This document shows, in pieces, positions 9,696 to 18,963 of a DNA stretch of 64,000 nt; position 1 is the stretch's first letter, and each line of letters starts with the position of its first letter. The DNA comes from an uncultured Prevotellaceae bacterium (GTDB taxonomy: Bacteria; Bacteroidota; Bacteroidia; Bacteroidales; Bacteroidaceae): contig CAMVOK010000012.1 of assembly GCA_947169115.1 (NCBI GenBank), positions 27,540 to 91,539 of the forward strand, written 5' to 3'. A program made the position numbers and the translations under genes. The notes under the pieces are model-generated. The model was not told the origin of the DNA. It was given only the letters and a program-made list of their open reading frames with translations, and did no database searches.

Positions 9696-12299
9696 TTATC
9701 CTTTTACGATTCGTTTGATGTCGTTCAGTTTGTTCAGGGCTTCGAGGGGTGTAAGGTTATTGACATCGAGATTCAGGATTTCATCGCGTACTTGGGCGAG
9801 TACGGGGTCGTCGAGTTGGAAGAAGCTCAGTTGCACGTTGTCCTCCTTCTTTGTCAGTTGTATGCTACCGCCCACTTCGCTGTTCTTCGTGGCTTCGAGT
9901 TGTTTCAGCACTTGGTCGGCACGCTTCACGATGCTGCTGGGCATACCGGCCAGTTTGGCTACGTGAATACCAAAGCTGTGCTCGCTGCCACCACGTTCCA
10001 ACTTGCGCAGGAAGATGACCTTGCCCTCTATCTCACGGACGCTGACGTTGAAGTTCTTGATGCGCGAGTAGGTCTGCTGCATCTCGTTCAGTTCGTGGTA
10101 GTGGGTGGCAAAGAGGGTACGCGCCTTGGCACGCTGGTTTTCGTGGATGTATTCGACAATGGCCCAAGCGATGGAGATGCCGTCGTAGGTGGAAGTACCT
10201 CGACCCAGTTCGTCGAAGATGACAAGAGAGCGTGGCGACAGGTTATTAAGAATGTTCGAGGCTTCGCTCATCTCCACCATGAAGGTACTCTCGCCCATCG
10301 ATATGTTGTCGCTGGCTCCCACACGGGTGAATATCTTATCCACCATACCGATGCGGGCACGTTCGGCTGGTACGAAACATCCTATCTGTGCCAATAGCGT
10401 GATGAGAGCCGTCTGACGCAACAAGGCACTCTTACCGGCCATGTTGGGACCCGTGATGATGATGATTTGCTGCGTCTCATTGTCAAGGAATACATCGTTG
10501 GGGATGTAGCGTTCGCCAACGGGCATCTGCGTCTCGATGACGGGGTGGCGACCCTGACGGATGTCGATGATGTAAGAGTCATCCACCACGGGACGGATGT
10601 AGTTGTGTTCGCGAGCCACCATGGCAAAGGAGAGCAGACAGTCGAGCCGTGCAATGAGGTTGGCATTGATTTGTATCTGCGGTGTGTATTCGGCCAAGGC
10701 TACAACCAGTTCGTTGAACAGTCGTGTTTCCAACGCCAGTATCTTGTCCTCGGCACCGAGTATCTTCTCCTCGTACTCTTTTAACTCTTGTGTGATGTAG
10801 CGTTCGGCCTGTGCCAGTGTCTGCTTTCTGACCCATTCCTGTGGCACCTTATCCTTGAATGTATTCCGCACCTCCAAGTAATAGCCAAAGACGTTGTTGT
10901 AGCCTACTTTCAGGCTATTGATACCCGTGCGTTCGGCTTCCTGCTGTTGCAGTTGCAGGAGATAGTTCTTGCCACCGTAAGCAATGTTGCGCAGTTCGTC
11001 GAGTTCGGCATTCACGCCATTGGCAATGACACTGCCCTTCTGCACCAAAAGAGGTGGGTCGGGCTGTATCTCACGGGCAATGCGTTCGCGGATGTTTACA
11101 CAAGGGCTTAGTTGTTCGCCCATTTGGCGGATGGTTTCATCGGTGGATTGCTCGCAGACCTGTTTAATGCGCTCTACGGCCTGCAGGGCTACTTTCAGTT
11201 GCACCACGTCGCGAGGTGATACGCGCCCTACGCTTACCTTCGATATGATGCGCTCAAGGTCGTTTATCGGGTGCAGGTTTTCCTCGATAAAATCGCGGAA
11301 ATCGGGTTCACGGAAATAATAATCCACTACGTCGAGGCGTTGCTCAATGAGGCGCACGTCCTTCAGGGGGAAGGTTATCCATCGGCGCAGCATACGGGCA
11401 CCCATGGGGGTGATGGTCTGGTCGATGACATCGCAGAGGGATTTTCCGTCCTCATTCATCGAACCCAGCAGTTCCAGCGAGCGCAACGTGAATCGGTCGA
11501 GCCGTACGAAACGCTCTTCCTCAATGCGGCGCAGGGAGGTGATATGTCGAATCTGTATGTGCTGGGTGATTTCAAGATATTGCAGAATAGCTCCGCTGGC
11601 TACGATGCCGCTCTTCAGGTGTTCCACGCCGAAGCCCTTCAGGTTCTTTACCTCGAAGTGTTTCTTCAGTTTGGTGGTGGCAAACTGCTCCGTAAACACC
11701 CAGTCGTCCATTTCATAGACGCAATGGCGCGTGCCGAACGACCCTTCGAACTGGGCACGACGACCTCGCTCGAAGAGTACTTCCTTCGGGCCGAAGTTGT
11801 CCATCAACTTATCCACATATTCGGGTGTTCCCTCAGCGGTGAGGAACTCACCCGTACTGATGTCGAGGAAGGCCACGCCACATGTCGCCTTTCCGAAGTG
11901 TATGGCTGCCAGGAAGTTGTTTTCCTTGTAGTTGAGCACGTTGTCGCTCATGGCTACGCCCGGTGTCACCAGTTCCGTGATACCGCGCTTCACCAGTTTC
12001 TTCGTCAGTTTCGGGTCTTCCAGCTGGTCGCAGATGGCCACCCTCCTACCCGCTCTTATCAGCTTCGGCAGATAAGTATCTAAAGCATGATGGGGAAAAC
12101 CCGCCATCTCTGTCGGATTCTCCCCACCGTTGTTTCTTTTTGTCAGTGTAATACCCAATATGGCCGATGCCTCAATGGCATCCTGACAATAGGTCTCGTA
12201 AAAATCGCCACATCGGAACAGCAGTATCGCATCGGGGTGCTTCGCCTTCAGGTCGAAGAACTGCTTCATCATCGGTGTTAAACCCTCTGTCTTGGCCAT
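9696..12299 (-). CDS. mutS: DNA mismatch repair protein MutS
   Basis: [72 protein letters not shown]. Confidence 0.97.
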   Translation of the reverse strand: MAKTEGLTPMMKQFFDLKAKHPDAILLFRCGDFYETYCQDAIEASAILGITLTKRNNGGENPTEMAGFPHHALDTYLPKLIRAGRRVAICDQLEDPKLTKKLVKRGITELVTPGVAMSDNVLNYKENNFLAAIHFGKATCGVAFLDISTGEFLTAEGTPEYVDKLMDNFGPKEVLFERGRRAQFEGSFGTRHCVYEMDDWVFTEQFATTKLKKHFEVKNLKGFGVEHLKSGIVASGAILQYLEITQHIQIRHITSLRRIEEERFVRLDRFTLRSLELLGSMNEDGKSLCDVIDQTITPMGARMLRRWITFPLKDVRLIEQRLDVVDYYFREPDFRDFIEENLHPINDLERIISKVSVGRVSPRDVVQLKVALQAVERIKQVCEQSTDETIRQMGEQLSPCVNIRERIAREIQPDPPLLVQKGSVIANGVNAELDELRNIAYGGKNYLLQLQQQEAERTGINSLKVGYNNVFGYYLEVRNTFKDKVPQEWVRKQTLAQAERYITQELKEYEEKILGAEDKILALETRLFNELVVALAEYTPQIQINANLIARLDCLLSFAMVAREHNYIRPVVDDSYIIDIRQGRHPVIETQMPVGERYIPNDVFLDNETQQIIIITGPNMAGKSALLRQTALITLLAQIGCFVPAERARIGMVDKIFTRVGASDNISMGESTFMVEMSEASNILNNLSPRSLVIFDELGRGTSTYDGISIAWAIVEYIHENQRAKARTLFATHYHELNEMQQTYSRIKNFNVSVREIEGKVIFLRKLERGGSEHSFGIHVAKLAGMPSSIVKRADQVLKQLEATKNSEVGGSIQLTKKEDNVQLSFFQLDDPVLAQVRDEILNLDVNNLTPLEALNKLNDIKRIVKG

Positions 12300-12390
12300 A
12301 ATGGTATTTTAGGATTTAAAGATTTAATGATTTTAGGATTTACCATAGAGCATCACACGCCTTGCGGATGTGTAGGTATTCTTGTAGTCA

Positions 12391-12460
12391 TAGTAGTTAT
12401 TAAGTCCACAAAGATAAAACATTATTCCAATATTCACAAATTCAGTGAATGTTTTTATAT
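12391..12460 (-). promoter_or_regulatory. mutS promoter region, near-identical to the Fic-gene promoter at 17758
   Basis: Minus strand ATATTGGAATAATGTTTTATCTTTGTGG (TTG/TATCTTTG). Confidence 0.65.
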
Positions 12461-12464
12461 TATC

Positions 12465-12670
12465 AAACAAAACTTGATTACCTGGGTCTCTCCGCTACAA
12501 TCGCGGTAACTTCAGATAATCAAGTTTTTGCTGAGGGTTTAATCTCAATTGCTTAAAGGCGGTGCCCGCATACTGGTCGCCTTCGCCTTGTGCAAGATTA
12601 CGGTCGATGCGAATATGCTGCAACTACCACCACACAAGCGCACATCTTTACGATGATGTTGCAAAGTTAA
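12465..12670 (-). ncRNA. Candidate structured small RNA or mutS leader, ending in a long hairpin
   Basis: Minus-strand TAACTTTG -7 box near 12664; internal hairpin AAGGCG...CGCCTT; terminal stem aaaacttgattacctg/cagataatcaagtttt (12469-12484/12513-12528). Confidence 0.35.
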
Positions 12671-12708
12671 GAAAAAAAAATAAATACAAACCAAATGTTT
12701 AACCAAAA

Positions 12709-12793
12709 AATCAGAGCAAGCGGTAGGATTCGAACCTACTCATCTTGCTTTCGCAGTCTCTGTTCCGAAATCATGGCTCTACTTGCTCTGATT
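12709..12793 (-). other. tRNA-like element in the 3' UTR of the HD-hydrolase gene
   Basis: T-arm GTAGG-TTCGAAT-CCTAC; 12-bp closing stem AATCAGAGCAAG/CTTGCTCTGATT followed on the minus strand by TTTTTT; no canonical D-arm or paired anticodon stem found. Confidence 0.55.
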
Positions 12794-12802
12794 CTGATAT
12801 TG

Positions 12803-13927
12803 TTATTCGTTATTTTTTAGACAGTTCCATGCGTTCAAATATTTCTTTAAGCGTAGTATATCTTCATCCGTTAACTCTTTTAATCGTCGAATATCCATGT
12901 TATCTTCTAAATCTGCGATTTTCACTTCTCTTCCAAGTTTGTTTTTGCTTGCACGTTTGATGAAGTCCTCATAAGATTCATTCGACTTCCTTGTAACTGA
13001 GAGCACAGATTTCACAATATACTCGGGGAAACCTTCAGCCTTGAGATATTCAGCTGTAACATTCGTGTCTTCTATGGTGTCGTGGAGCAGTGCTACAATT
13101 TTGGCAGCACTGGAATTACATTTGTCCGCAACTCTTCCAACATGCCCAAAGTAAGGTTGTCCCATTTTATCCGTTTGCCCTTTATGTGCGGAAGAAGAAA
13201 TTTCAAGAGCTTTTTCATATAATTCTTCCATATCATTAACATCGTAGAATCGTATGTCTATGCTTTTTGGATCGATACCTTCATCAGCGAGTCTTTTGGC
13301 AAGTGTTTCTTTCGCCTCTGCTAATGTATAAGCCTTTATGGTGGCCACATCATCCTCACCCCATACTTCAATTAGTATCTTTCCATCATCTTCAATAGAT
13401 ATTTCTTCTACATATGTATTTTCTTCATCATCGTAATCATCATCTTCTTCATCATACTCTCTTTCTTTGTATGCGTATTGATGGAACATATCTTCGTTCT
13501 TTTCCAAGTAATCTGCCCAAAGTTCTTCCAGTTTTGCAGAAAGTTCTGGGGCAAGTTCTCTTCCCGAATGACCACCAGTCCAGTCAAATTCAGGTATCAA
13601 CTCTTTCAAAGTGTCAGTAGAAAGCAAAGGACAAACTTCGGGATAAATGTAAACATCAATGTTCAAATCACAATAAAAGACCTCACGTCCCTTGCCAGAC
13701 CAGTCTTCATCCTTATATGGTTCAGAATCAAAATGCCCACTCATACAGATTCCCGTTTTACCTTCGCCACATCTAACCATAAAGAAACGGTCTTTATCAT
13801 GTGCTTTTTCGTGTTCCCAAACGGCCCAATTAAATGAGTAAATATTGTTCTCATCAATGGCCTTCTTGCAGTCTTCCAGTTTCCAATTCGAAATAGTTGG
13901 ATTCCAAAAAAGAATAAATGTTTTCAT
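12803..13927 (-). CDS. EVE/PUA-like N-terminal domain fused to Mesh1/SpoT-type HD alarmone hydrolase
   Basis: FILFWNP...DRFFMVRCGEGKTGICMSGHFDSEPYKDEDWSGKGR (EVE-like) and AHKGQTDKMGQPYFGHVGRVADKC...ALLHDTIEDTNVTAEYL...VKIADLEDNMD (HD hydrolase). Confidence 0.75.
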   Translation of the reverse strand: MKTFILFWNPTISNWKLEDCKKAIDENNIYSFNWAVWEHEKAHDKDRFFMVRCGEGKTGICMSGHFDSEPYKDEDWSGKGREVFYCDLNIDVYIYPEVCPLLSTDTLKELIPEFDWTGGHSGRELAPELSAKLEELWADYLEKNEDMFHQYAYKEREYDEEDDDYDDEENTYVEEISIEDDGKILIEVWGEDDVATIKAYTLAEAKETLAKRLADEGIDPKSIDIRFYDVNDMEELYEKALEISSSAHKGQTDKMGQPYFGHVGRVADKCNSSAAKIVALLHDTIEDTNVTAEYLKAEGFPEYIVKSVLSVTRKSNESYEDFIKRASKNKLGREVKIADLEDNMDIRRLKELTDEDILRLKKYLNAWNCLKNNE

Positions 13928-14019
13928 CGCTTTTCTTTTTTAGTTAAACATCTTATATCTGAATCTGCTGCAAAGTTAAAAGGAAGCTATCTCAAATCAT
14001 GGGACAACCTTTAAAAAAG

Positions 14020-15546
14020 TTAGAAATTTTTTATAATTTCCTTTCCAATTAGTTGCCTTAGCTTCTGGAATACACTTACGTCGGTATGAATTACTGCCCA
14101 ATGGTTCTCAAAGACAGGGCTCTGCCGATCGGCAATGCCATCTTTTGCTTTATATAAAATAAGGCGTTCTTTGTCACAAATACCCATGATTGAGCAGTTC
14201 AACATATTTGAATAGGATAATGCTTGCTCGAATGCTGCATTGAGTTCGCGCATAGAACGCATGTCGTATTTGGCTTCAATAACAAACGGTGCGGTATGAA
14301 AATGTTCTTGACCGTGAGGGAAGAAAACGAAATCTGGTATGGCCTTTAGCCCTCTACCTGCCTTTTGTGAAAGTTGGCGGGTGTAGTCTGATGGAGTATA
14401 ACCCAGCTTTTCAAGCGTGGGGATAAGTACCTTTTCTTCTACATCCTTTTCAATTCGAACATCTGGTGCATAATAGCCAGTGGGAACGTATAGCTGTGGC
14501 AGTTTGTTGGTGTCAAATCCTTTACTTTTTATGAGGTCTAATAGTTGTATATAGTCTTGTGCTGAAAGCTCAATACCATTTACACCTTGCATATTCTTTT
14601 TAACAATGGACAACTGAGAGAAATATGGATGTGTTTTCAGTTCCTTGTTCGTTATGGGTGGAATGATAACACCATCCCTTACCGTTGTCCTGCAATGATA
14701 GAAGTCGAATGGGTTAAACTGACCACCAGAGTTGGCACGCCAAATAGAGTGTATGCAACTATGTGGAGCAAGGGCATAAAGTATTACGATATCTCCCCTT
14801 CGCGTCCGTTCATTGCACGCCCATATTGATTCGCTGATTCCCGTTTTCTCGATTTGTTTAATGTCTTCCTTACTTGCTCCTGTCAGCCAGACGTTCGTCG
14901 GTGCTGGAAATTCTGTTATGTTCTCCTTCTCATTCAGACACATTGCAGAGAAGTCGTAGAGACAGGCGCAGAACTCAGCATCAGTAAGGTTGTTCTCCCT
15001 TTGGAAATTTTCAAAAGCTTTACATAGGTTGAAGTAATACAGAAGATATTGTCGATGGTCATTTGTGTGGGGTATGGGAGGAAGGACTATGCCCAGCACG
15101 TCACATGCACGTTGGATGAATGAAAAGTCGTGTGGGAAGAGGATAGGTTTGTAAAATTCGTAGGCAAGATAAAGGTATGTGGATATAATTGGAATCCAGT
15201 CTAACTTTGCCCGATAGTCCGGTTTAGGTACTGCGATGTTTAGCAGTGTGATTTCTCCCTCTTTGCTTATTTCATAATCCCTTATCTCGAGATTGTCTAT
15301 AAAATTCTCGTATAGGGATTGTTTTTCTTCACCAGCAAGTGACAGCCCGTTTACTTCCATGTTGGCGGCAAGATATGTGTAACATGCTGAATATTTATCT
15401 ACACTGGTGTTGACTTCTTTTTGCCCATGAAACTTGAAAATGTTATCGGCGATGTCAAAATGTTCTCCCTGCTCCGGCTCAAAGAGTGCAATCACGTTCT
15501 TTCCCCGCTCTGATTCCTTGTAAAGGTTCCAAATTTGTGTGTTCAT
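14020..15546 (-). CDS. Putative restriction-type protein: EVE/PUA-like domain plus C-terminal HsdR_N-like PD-(D/E)XK nuclease
   Basis: RRGDIVILYALAPHSCIHSIWRANSGGQFNPF and IEKDVEEKVLIPTLEKLGYTPSDYTRQL...AIPDFVFF...PFVIEAKYD (D...EAK). Confidence 0.65.
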   Translation of the reverse strand: MNTQIWNLYKESERGKNVIALFEPEQGEHFDIADNIFKFHGQKEVNTSVDKYSACYTYLAANMEVNGLSLAGEEKQSLYENFIDNLEIRDYEISKEGEITLLNIAVPKPDYRAKLDWIPIISTYLYLAYEFYKPILFPHDFSFIQRACDVLGIVLPPIPHTNDHRQYLLYYFNLCKAFENFQRENNLTDAEFCACLYDFSAMCLNEKENITEFPAPTNVWLTGASKEDIKQIEKTGISESIWACNERTRRGDIVILYALAPHSCIHSIWRANSGGQFNPFDFYHCRTTVRDGVIIPPITNKELKTHPYFSQLSIVKKNMQGVNGIELSAQDYIQLLDLIKSKGFDTNKLPQLYVPTGYYAPDVRIEKDVEEKVLIPTLEKLGYTPSDYTRQLSQKAGRGLKAIPDFVFFPHGQEHFHTAPFVIEAKYDMRSMRELNAAFEQALSYSNMLNCSIMGICDKERLILYKAKDGIADRQSPVFENHWAVIHTDVSVFQKLRQLIGKEIIKNF

Positions 15547-15619
15547 GTTATTATTATTTTATTGATGCTACAAAATTACAATTATATTGTCTCAAATCGT
15601 GGGACATGTTTCTAAAAAT

Positions 15620-16567
15620 TCACTCTTCTTCTAATTTTTCTTCTTCGTATAGACACGCAGCAAAATAATGTTCATTGCCTATTTCTTCAGCAAGCCATTC
15701 GGGAGAGAGTATCTTTACATTTTCTCCAAGTCCGAGTAAATGCTTAATGAGGTCAAGTGTTGGACGCACAAATAACTCGAAGTCAATGTAATCTTCTCCC
15801 TCTCCTATTTCGCGTTGGCTATTATGTATTGGCAAATCCCTGACATAATAACGCTCGTAATCAAATACGCGAATGACTATCTTTACAGGTCGTGTGTCAT
15901 CATTGGCCATTACTCCATAGCATTCGCTGAAATACGCTTCTGCATCAAAGTTAGGGTCAATCTCGAACTTTATTGTGGTGAGTTCCATACTTTGTATTCG
16001 GTCGAAAGAGAATGTGCCGAAGTAGTCGATTGCAGGTCCATCCTTGACTTCTTTATGGAAATGTCCCAACACATACCACCGCTGATGGAATAGCTTTAAA
16101 CAATAGGGTTCGAAGTTCAAGGTCTTGGGCTGTTCTGTACCATATCGTTGATAAACTATCTCAATGCGTACACTTTGCTGCATGGCCTTAATAACTTTCT
16201 CCAAATAATCCCCTTCCACAGGTACGGATTCTAGCAAAATTCGTTTGTGTAGACTTTGGCTTTCGCTGACGAGGCTGCTAACAGAGATGGTAGATAGCAT
16301 CCAATTCTGTACGCTGTTTTCCCGAAGCACTTCCTCGTTGGCAATGAAGTATTTGTAGCCATTGCGGCGGTCGCAGTCGATGATAAGTCCAAACATATCC
16401 TCAATGGCATCCCTGTGGCGGTTGAAGGTGGAGCGTGCCAGTTCCACACCTTCGCTCATTTCTGTCTGCAACCAGCGTTGGTTAATTTCCTCAAATGTAA
16501 TACGACGGGCTTTGCGAATGGTGTTGACGAGCCAAATATATTCACGGAACAAAGTAGGTGTTTTCAT
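15620..16567 (-). CDS. WYL-domain transcriptional regulator
   Basis: N-terminal HTH (TFEEINQRWLQTEMSEGVELARSTFNRHRDAIED) and WYL core (RIEIVYQRYGTEQPKTLNFEPYCLKLFHQRWYVLGH). Confidence 0.85.
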   Translation of the reverse strand: MKTPTLFREYIWLVNTIRKARRITFEEINQRWLQTEMSEGVELARSTFNRHRDAIEDMFGLIIDCDRRNGYKYFIANEEVLRENSVQNWMLSTISVSSLVSESQSLHKRILLESVPVEGDYLEKVIKAMQQSVRIEIVYQRYGTEQPKTLNFEPYCLKLFHQRWYVLGHFHKEVKDGPAIDYFGTFSFDRIQSMELTTIKFEIDPNFDAEAYFSECYGVMANDDTRPVKIVIRVFDYERYYVRDLPIHNSQREIGEGEDYIDFELFVRPTLDLIKHLLGLGENVKILSPEWLAEEIGNEHYFAACLYEEEKLEEE

Positions 16568-16798
16568 GGATTGAGTATTTAAGGTTTATTACTATGGAGT
16601 AGCACAAAGTTAAGGTTTTCTCTATCAATAATTCCCAAAAATCATGATATTTTTGGAATTGATTCCTTAAAAATACGAGATTCCCGAAAAGGAATTAGTC
16701 TTTTTCGGGAATTTCGATGTTGACAATTAATAATCTTTCTAGTGTGCTTGTGAAGAACGTTTCTCAGACATCACTTTCTGAAAGAACTGCCTCAAGGT

Positions 16799-17725
16799 TT
16801 ATACTTCGCTCTCGTAATAGTAAGAATAATCAATACCTTTCATGAAGATTTTGCGGTCATCGATGCGGTCGGTCATTGCTCCTTGAAGAAGGGTCTTAAT
16901 GTTCGTAGAATCCGTCGTGCTTTGACGCATTGCTGACAAATACGTTTTCTTGTCTATCTTGCTCCAATCGACACATAACTTCAGGCGCTTTTTGAAGATG
17001 AGGTCGAGCCAGATACGGGTAGAGCGGCCGTTGCCTTCCATGAAAGGATGCGCCACATTCATCTCCACATACTTGTTCACAATCTCGTTGAACGTCGTTT
17101 CTGGCATTGCTTCTATCTGCTTCAGGTTTTTCTCAAGGTATTCTGCACGGCAGAAGAGCGTACCATCTTTCCAGATGGTTTTGGTCCGTATCTGCCCGGC
17201 AAAGTCATAGAGTCCTCCAAAAAGATAGGCGTGAATTTGCTGGAGACATTTGATGGTGCCCGGTTCCATGCTGTCGAGCAAGCCGCTTTCAACGAGGGTG
17301 TAAGCCTTCTTTTTACTTTGTCCGTCGATACTGTTTTCACTGTAGGTGAACCAATTGAGGAAACTGTTGGCACGATTGTTTGGGTAGTTCTCTGCCAACG
17401 TTCTTACACAATCGCTATCCAAAGCATCAGCATAGCGTTGCTTTCCATCTGGAGCCTCGAATTTGAAGTGGTTAGTGACACTAACCAGTTGAATGCCATC
17501 CTTTGCCAACTTACCTTTTAGGTACTTCCAGTAGTTACGACATTTTTTATAATCCTCTTCGTCGTTAATGGCTCGCACGATGTCTGTTGCCGAGAACCAC
17601 CACTTGCTGTGTTCCTCGTCCCAGACGGCTCGAACCTCTCTGTCGTTGAAGAATCTTATAGATTTCTTGCTTTTCCCTCTATATCGGAGATAAACAGTGG
17701 AGTCCTCAGGCTCTTCCTTTGTCAT
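16799..17725 (-). CDS. Fic/DOC family protein with N-terminal Bro-N-like domain
   Basis: Fic motif HPFMEGNGRSTR; N-terminal VRAVWDEEHSKWWFSATDIVRAIND. Confidence 0.88.
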   Translation of the reverse strand: MTKEEPEDSTVYLRYRGKSKKSIRFFNDREVRAVWDEEHSKWWFSATDIVRAINDEEDYKKCRNYWKYLKGKLAKDGIQLVSVTNHFKFEAPDGKQRYADALDSDCVRTLAENYPNNRANSFLNWFTYSENSIDGQSKKKAYTLVESGLLDSMEPGTIKCLQQIHAYLFGGLYDFAGQIRTKTIWKDGTLFCRAEYLEKNLKQIEAMPETTFNEIVNKYVEMNVAHPFMEGNGRSTRIWLDLIFKKRLKLCVDWSKIDKKTYLSAMRQSTTDSTNIKTLLQGAMTDRIDDRKIFMKGIDYSYYYESEV

Positions 17726-17882
17726 AACGGTATTGGGAACTTAGTAGTTTAGAAGTTTAGTAGTTATTAACTCCACAAAGATAAAAACATTATTCCAATA
17801 TTCACAATATTTAGTAAATGATTTTAGAATATGTAACGAAATAATATAACTTTATCATTGCCTGTTTATTCAGGGATGAAAG

Positions 17883-17915
17883 AAGGCTGGGAATCCTGCA
17901 AAGGTTCCCAGCCTT
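17883..17915. terminator. Intrinsic terminator-like hairpin
   Basis: aaggctgggaa-N11-ttcccagcctt perfect 11-bp stem. Confidence 0.7.
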
Positions 17916-17964
17916 AATATTTTTATGTTCTTGTTTCTACAATGTGTTTAGCGGACAGCAGAAA

Positions 17965-18540
17965 CTACGTCTTCTTGTTTAGGCGGAACATAATAGGTAG
18001 CACATAGCGCATGCGAACGGGCTTGCCTTTCACACGTGCAGGTTTCCAGTTAGGCATACTTGTTACCACACGAATAGCCTCTTCCGACAAACGCTTATCA
18101 GGACTGCGGAGAACTTTTTCTTCTTCAATCTTTCCCTGCTTGTTTATAATAAATTGAATCAAGACTCTGCCGCTGATGCTGTCTTTTTGGCACTCTTTAG
18201 GATATTTGACGTTTTTACTCAGCCAGGCATATACATCGCCTGGAAATTCTGCCATTTCATCGGGAATTTCATAAATGTAATTGCTATCATTCATTTCCTC
18301 AACTGTTCTTTGGGGCTTTTGAGCCTCTGGCACAGTATCATTAGCTTCGTTGGCAATGTCACGTATTTCATTTATTTCAACGAAGTTTGATATATCGTTA
18401 ATCTTCTCCATCATATTCTTCTCCTGAAATATCTTTAAGTTATCTTTCAGCTCTATTGGTGTGAGGTTTACATCAAAAGCCATGATTGACATAATGGATA
18501 GGCTAAAAACCAGCATTCCCCAAAATAGTTTAGTCTTCAT
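17965..18540 (-). CDS. TonB-family C-terminal domain protein (energy transducer TonB-like)
   Basis: VYAWLSKNVKYPKECQKDSISGRVLIQFIINKQGKIEEEKVLRSPDKRLSEEAIRVVTSMPNWKPA. Confidence 0.85.
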   Translation of the reverse strand: MKTKLFWGMLVFSLSIMSIMAFDVNLTPIELKDNLKIFQEKNMMEKINDISNFVEINEIRDIANEANDTVPEAQKPQRTVEEMNDSNYIYEIPDEMAEFPGDVYAWLSKNVKYPKECQKDSISGRVLIQFIINKQGKIEEEKVLRSPDKRLSEEAIRVVTSMPNWKPARVKGKPVRMRYVLPIMFRLNKKT

Positions 18541-18963
18541 TTCTCTAAAGATTAAAGGTTAATATGCTAACAAAGGTAGGATTTCCTATCAATAATCCCA
18601 AAATATCGTGATATTTTTGGAATTGATTCCTTAAAAATCGCGATATTTTTGGATTTTGGGTTTGACAGCGTACAAATTCTTGGGTGCATTATGTGGACTC
18701 ACCGATGTGAGGATTATGTGGTATGATGCACAAATGTTTGGGATTTTCCTTTGTTTCTCATAAGAAAACTGTAACTTTGTAAGAGGATTAGAAGCCTCAC
18801 CCCCAACCCCTCTCCGAAGGGCGAGGGGAGTGTTTACTACTAATAGTGACAATTTAACTTTTAACTTTTAACTTTGAATATTGAATTTTATTAAGAGCTT
18901 TTTCCCTCCCTAGGGAGGGCCGGGGTGGGTCTTAGAGGATTGAATCTAAAAAACATAAAAACT

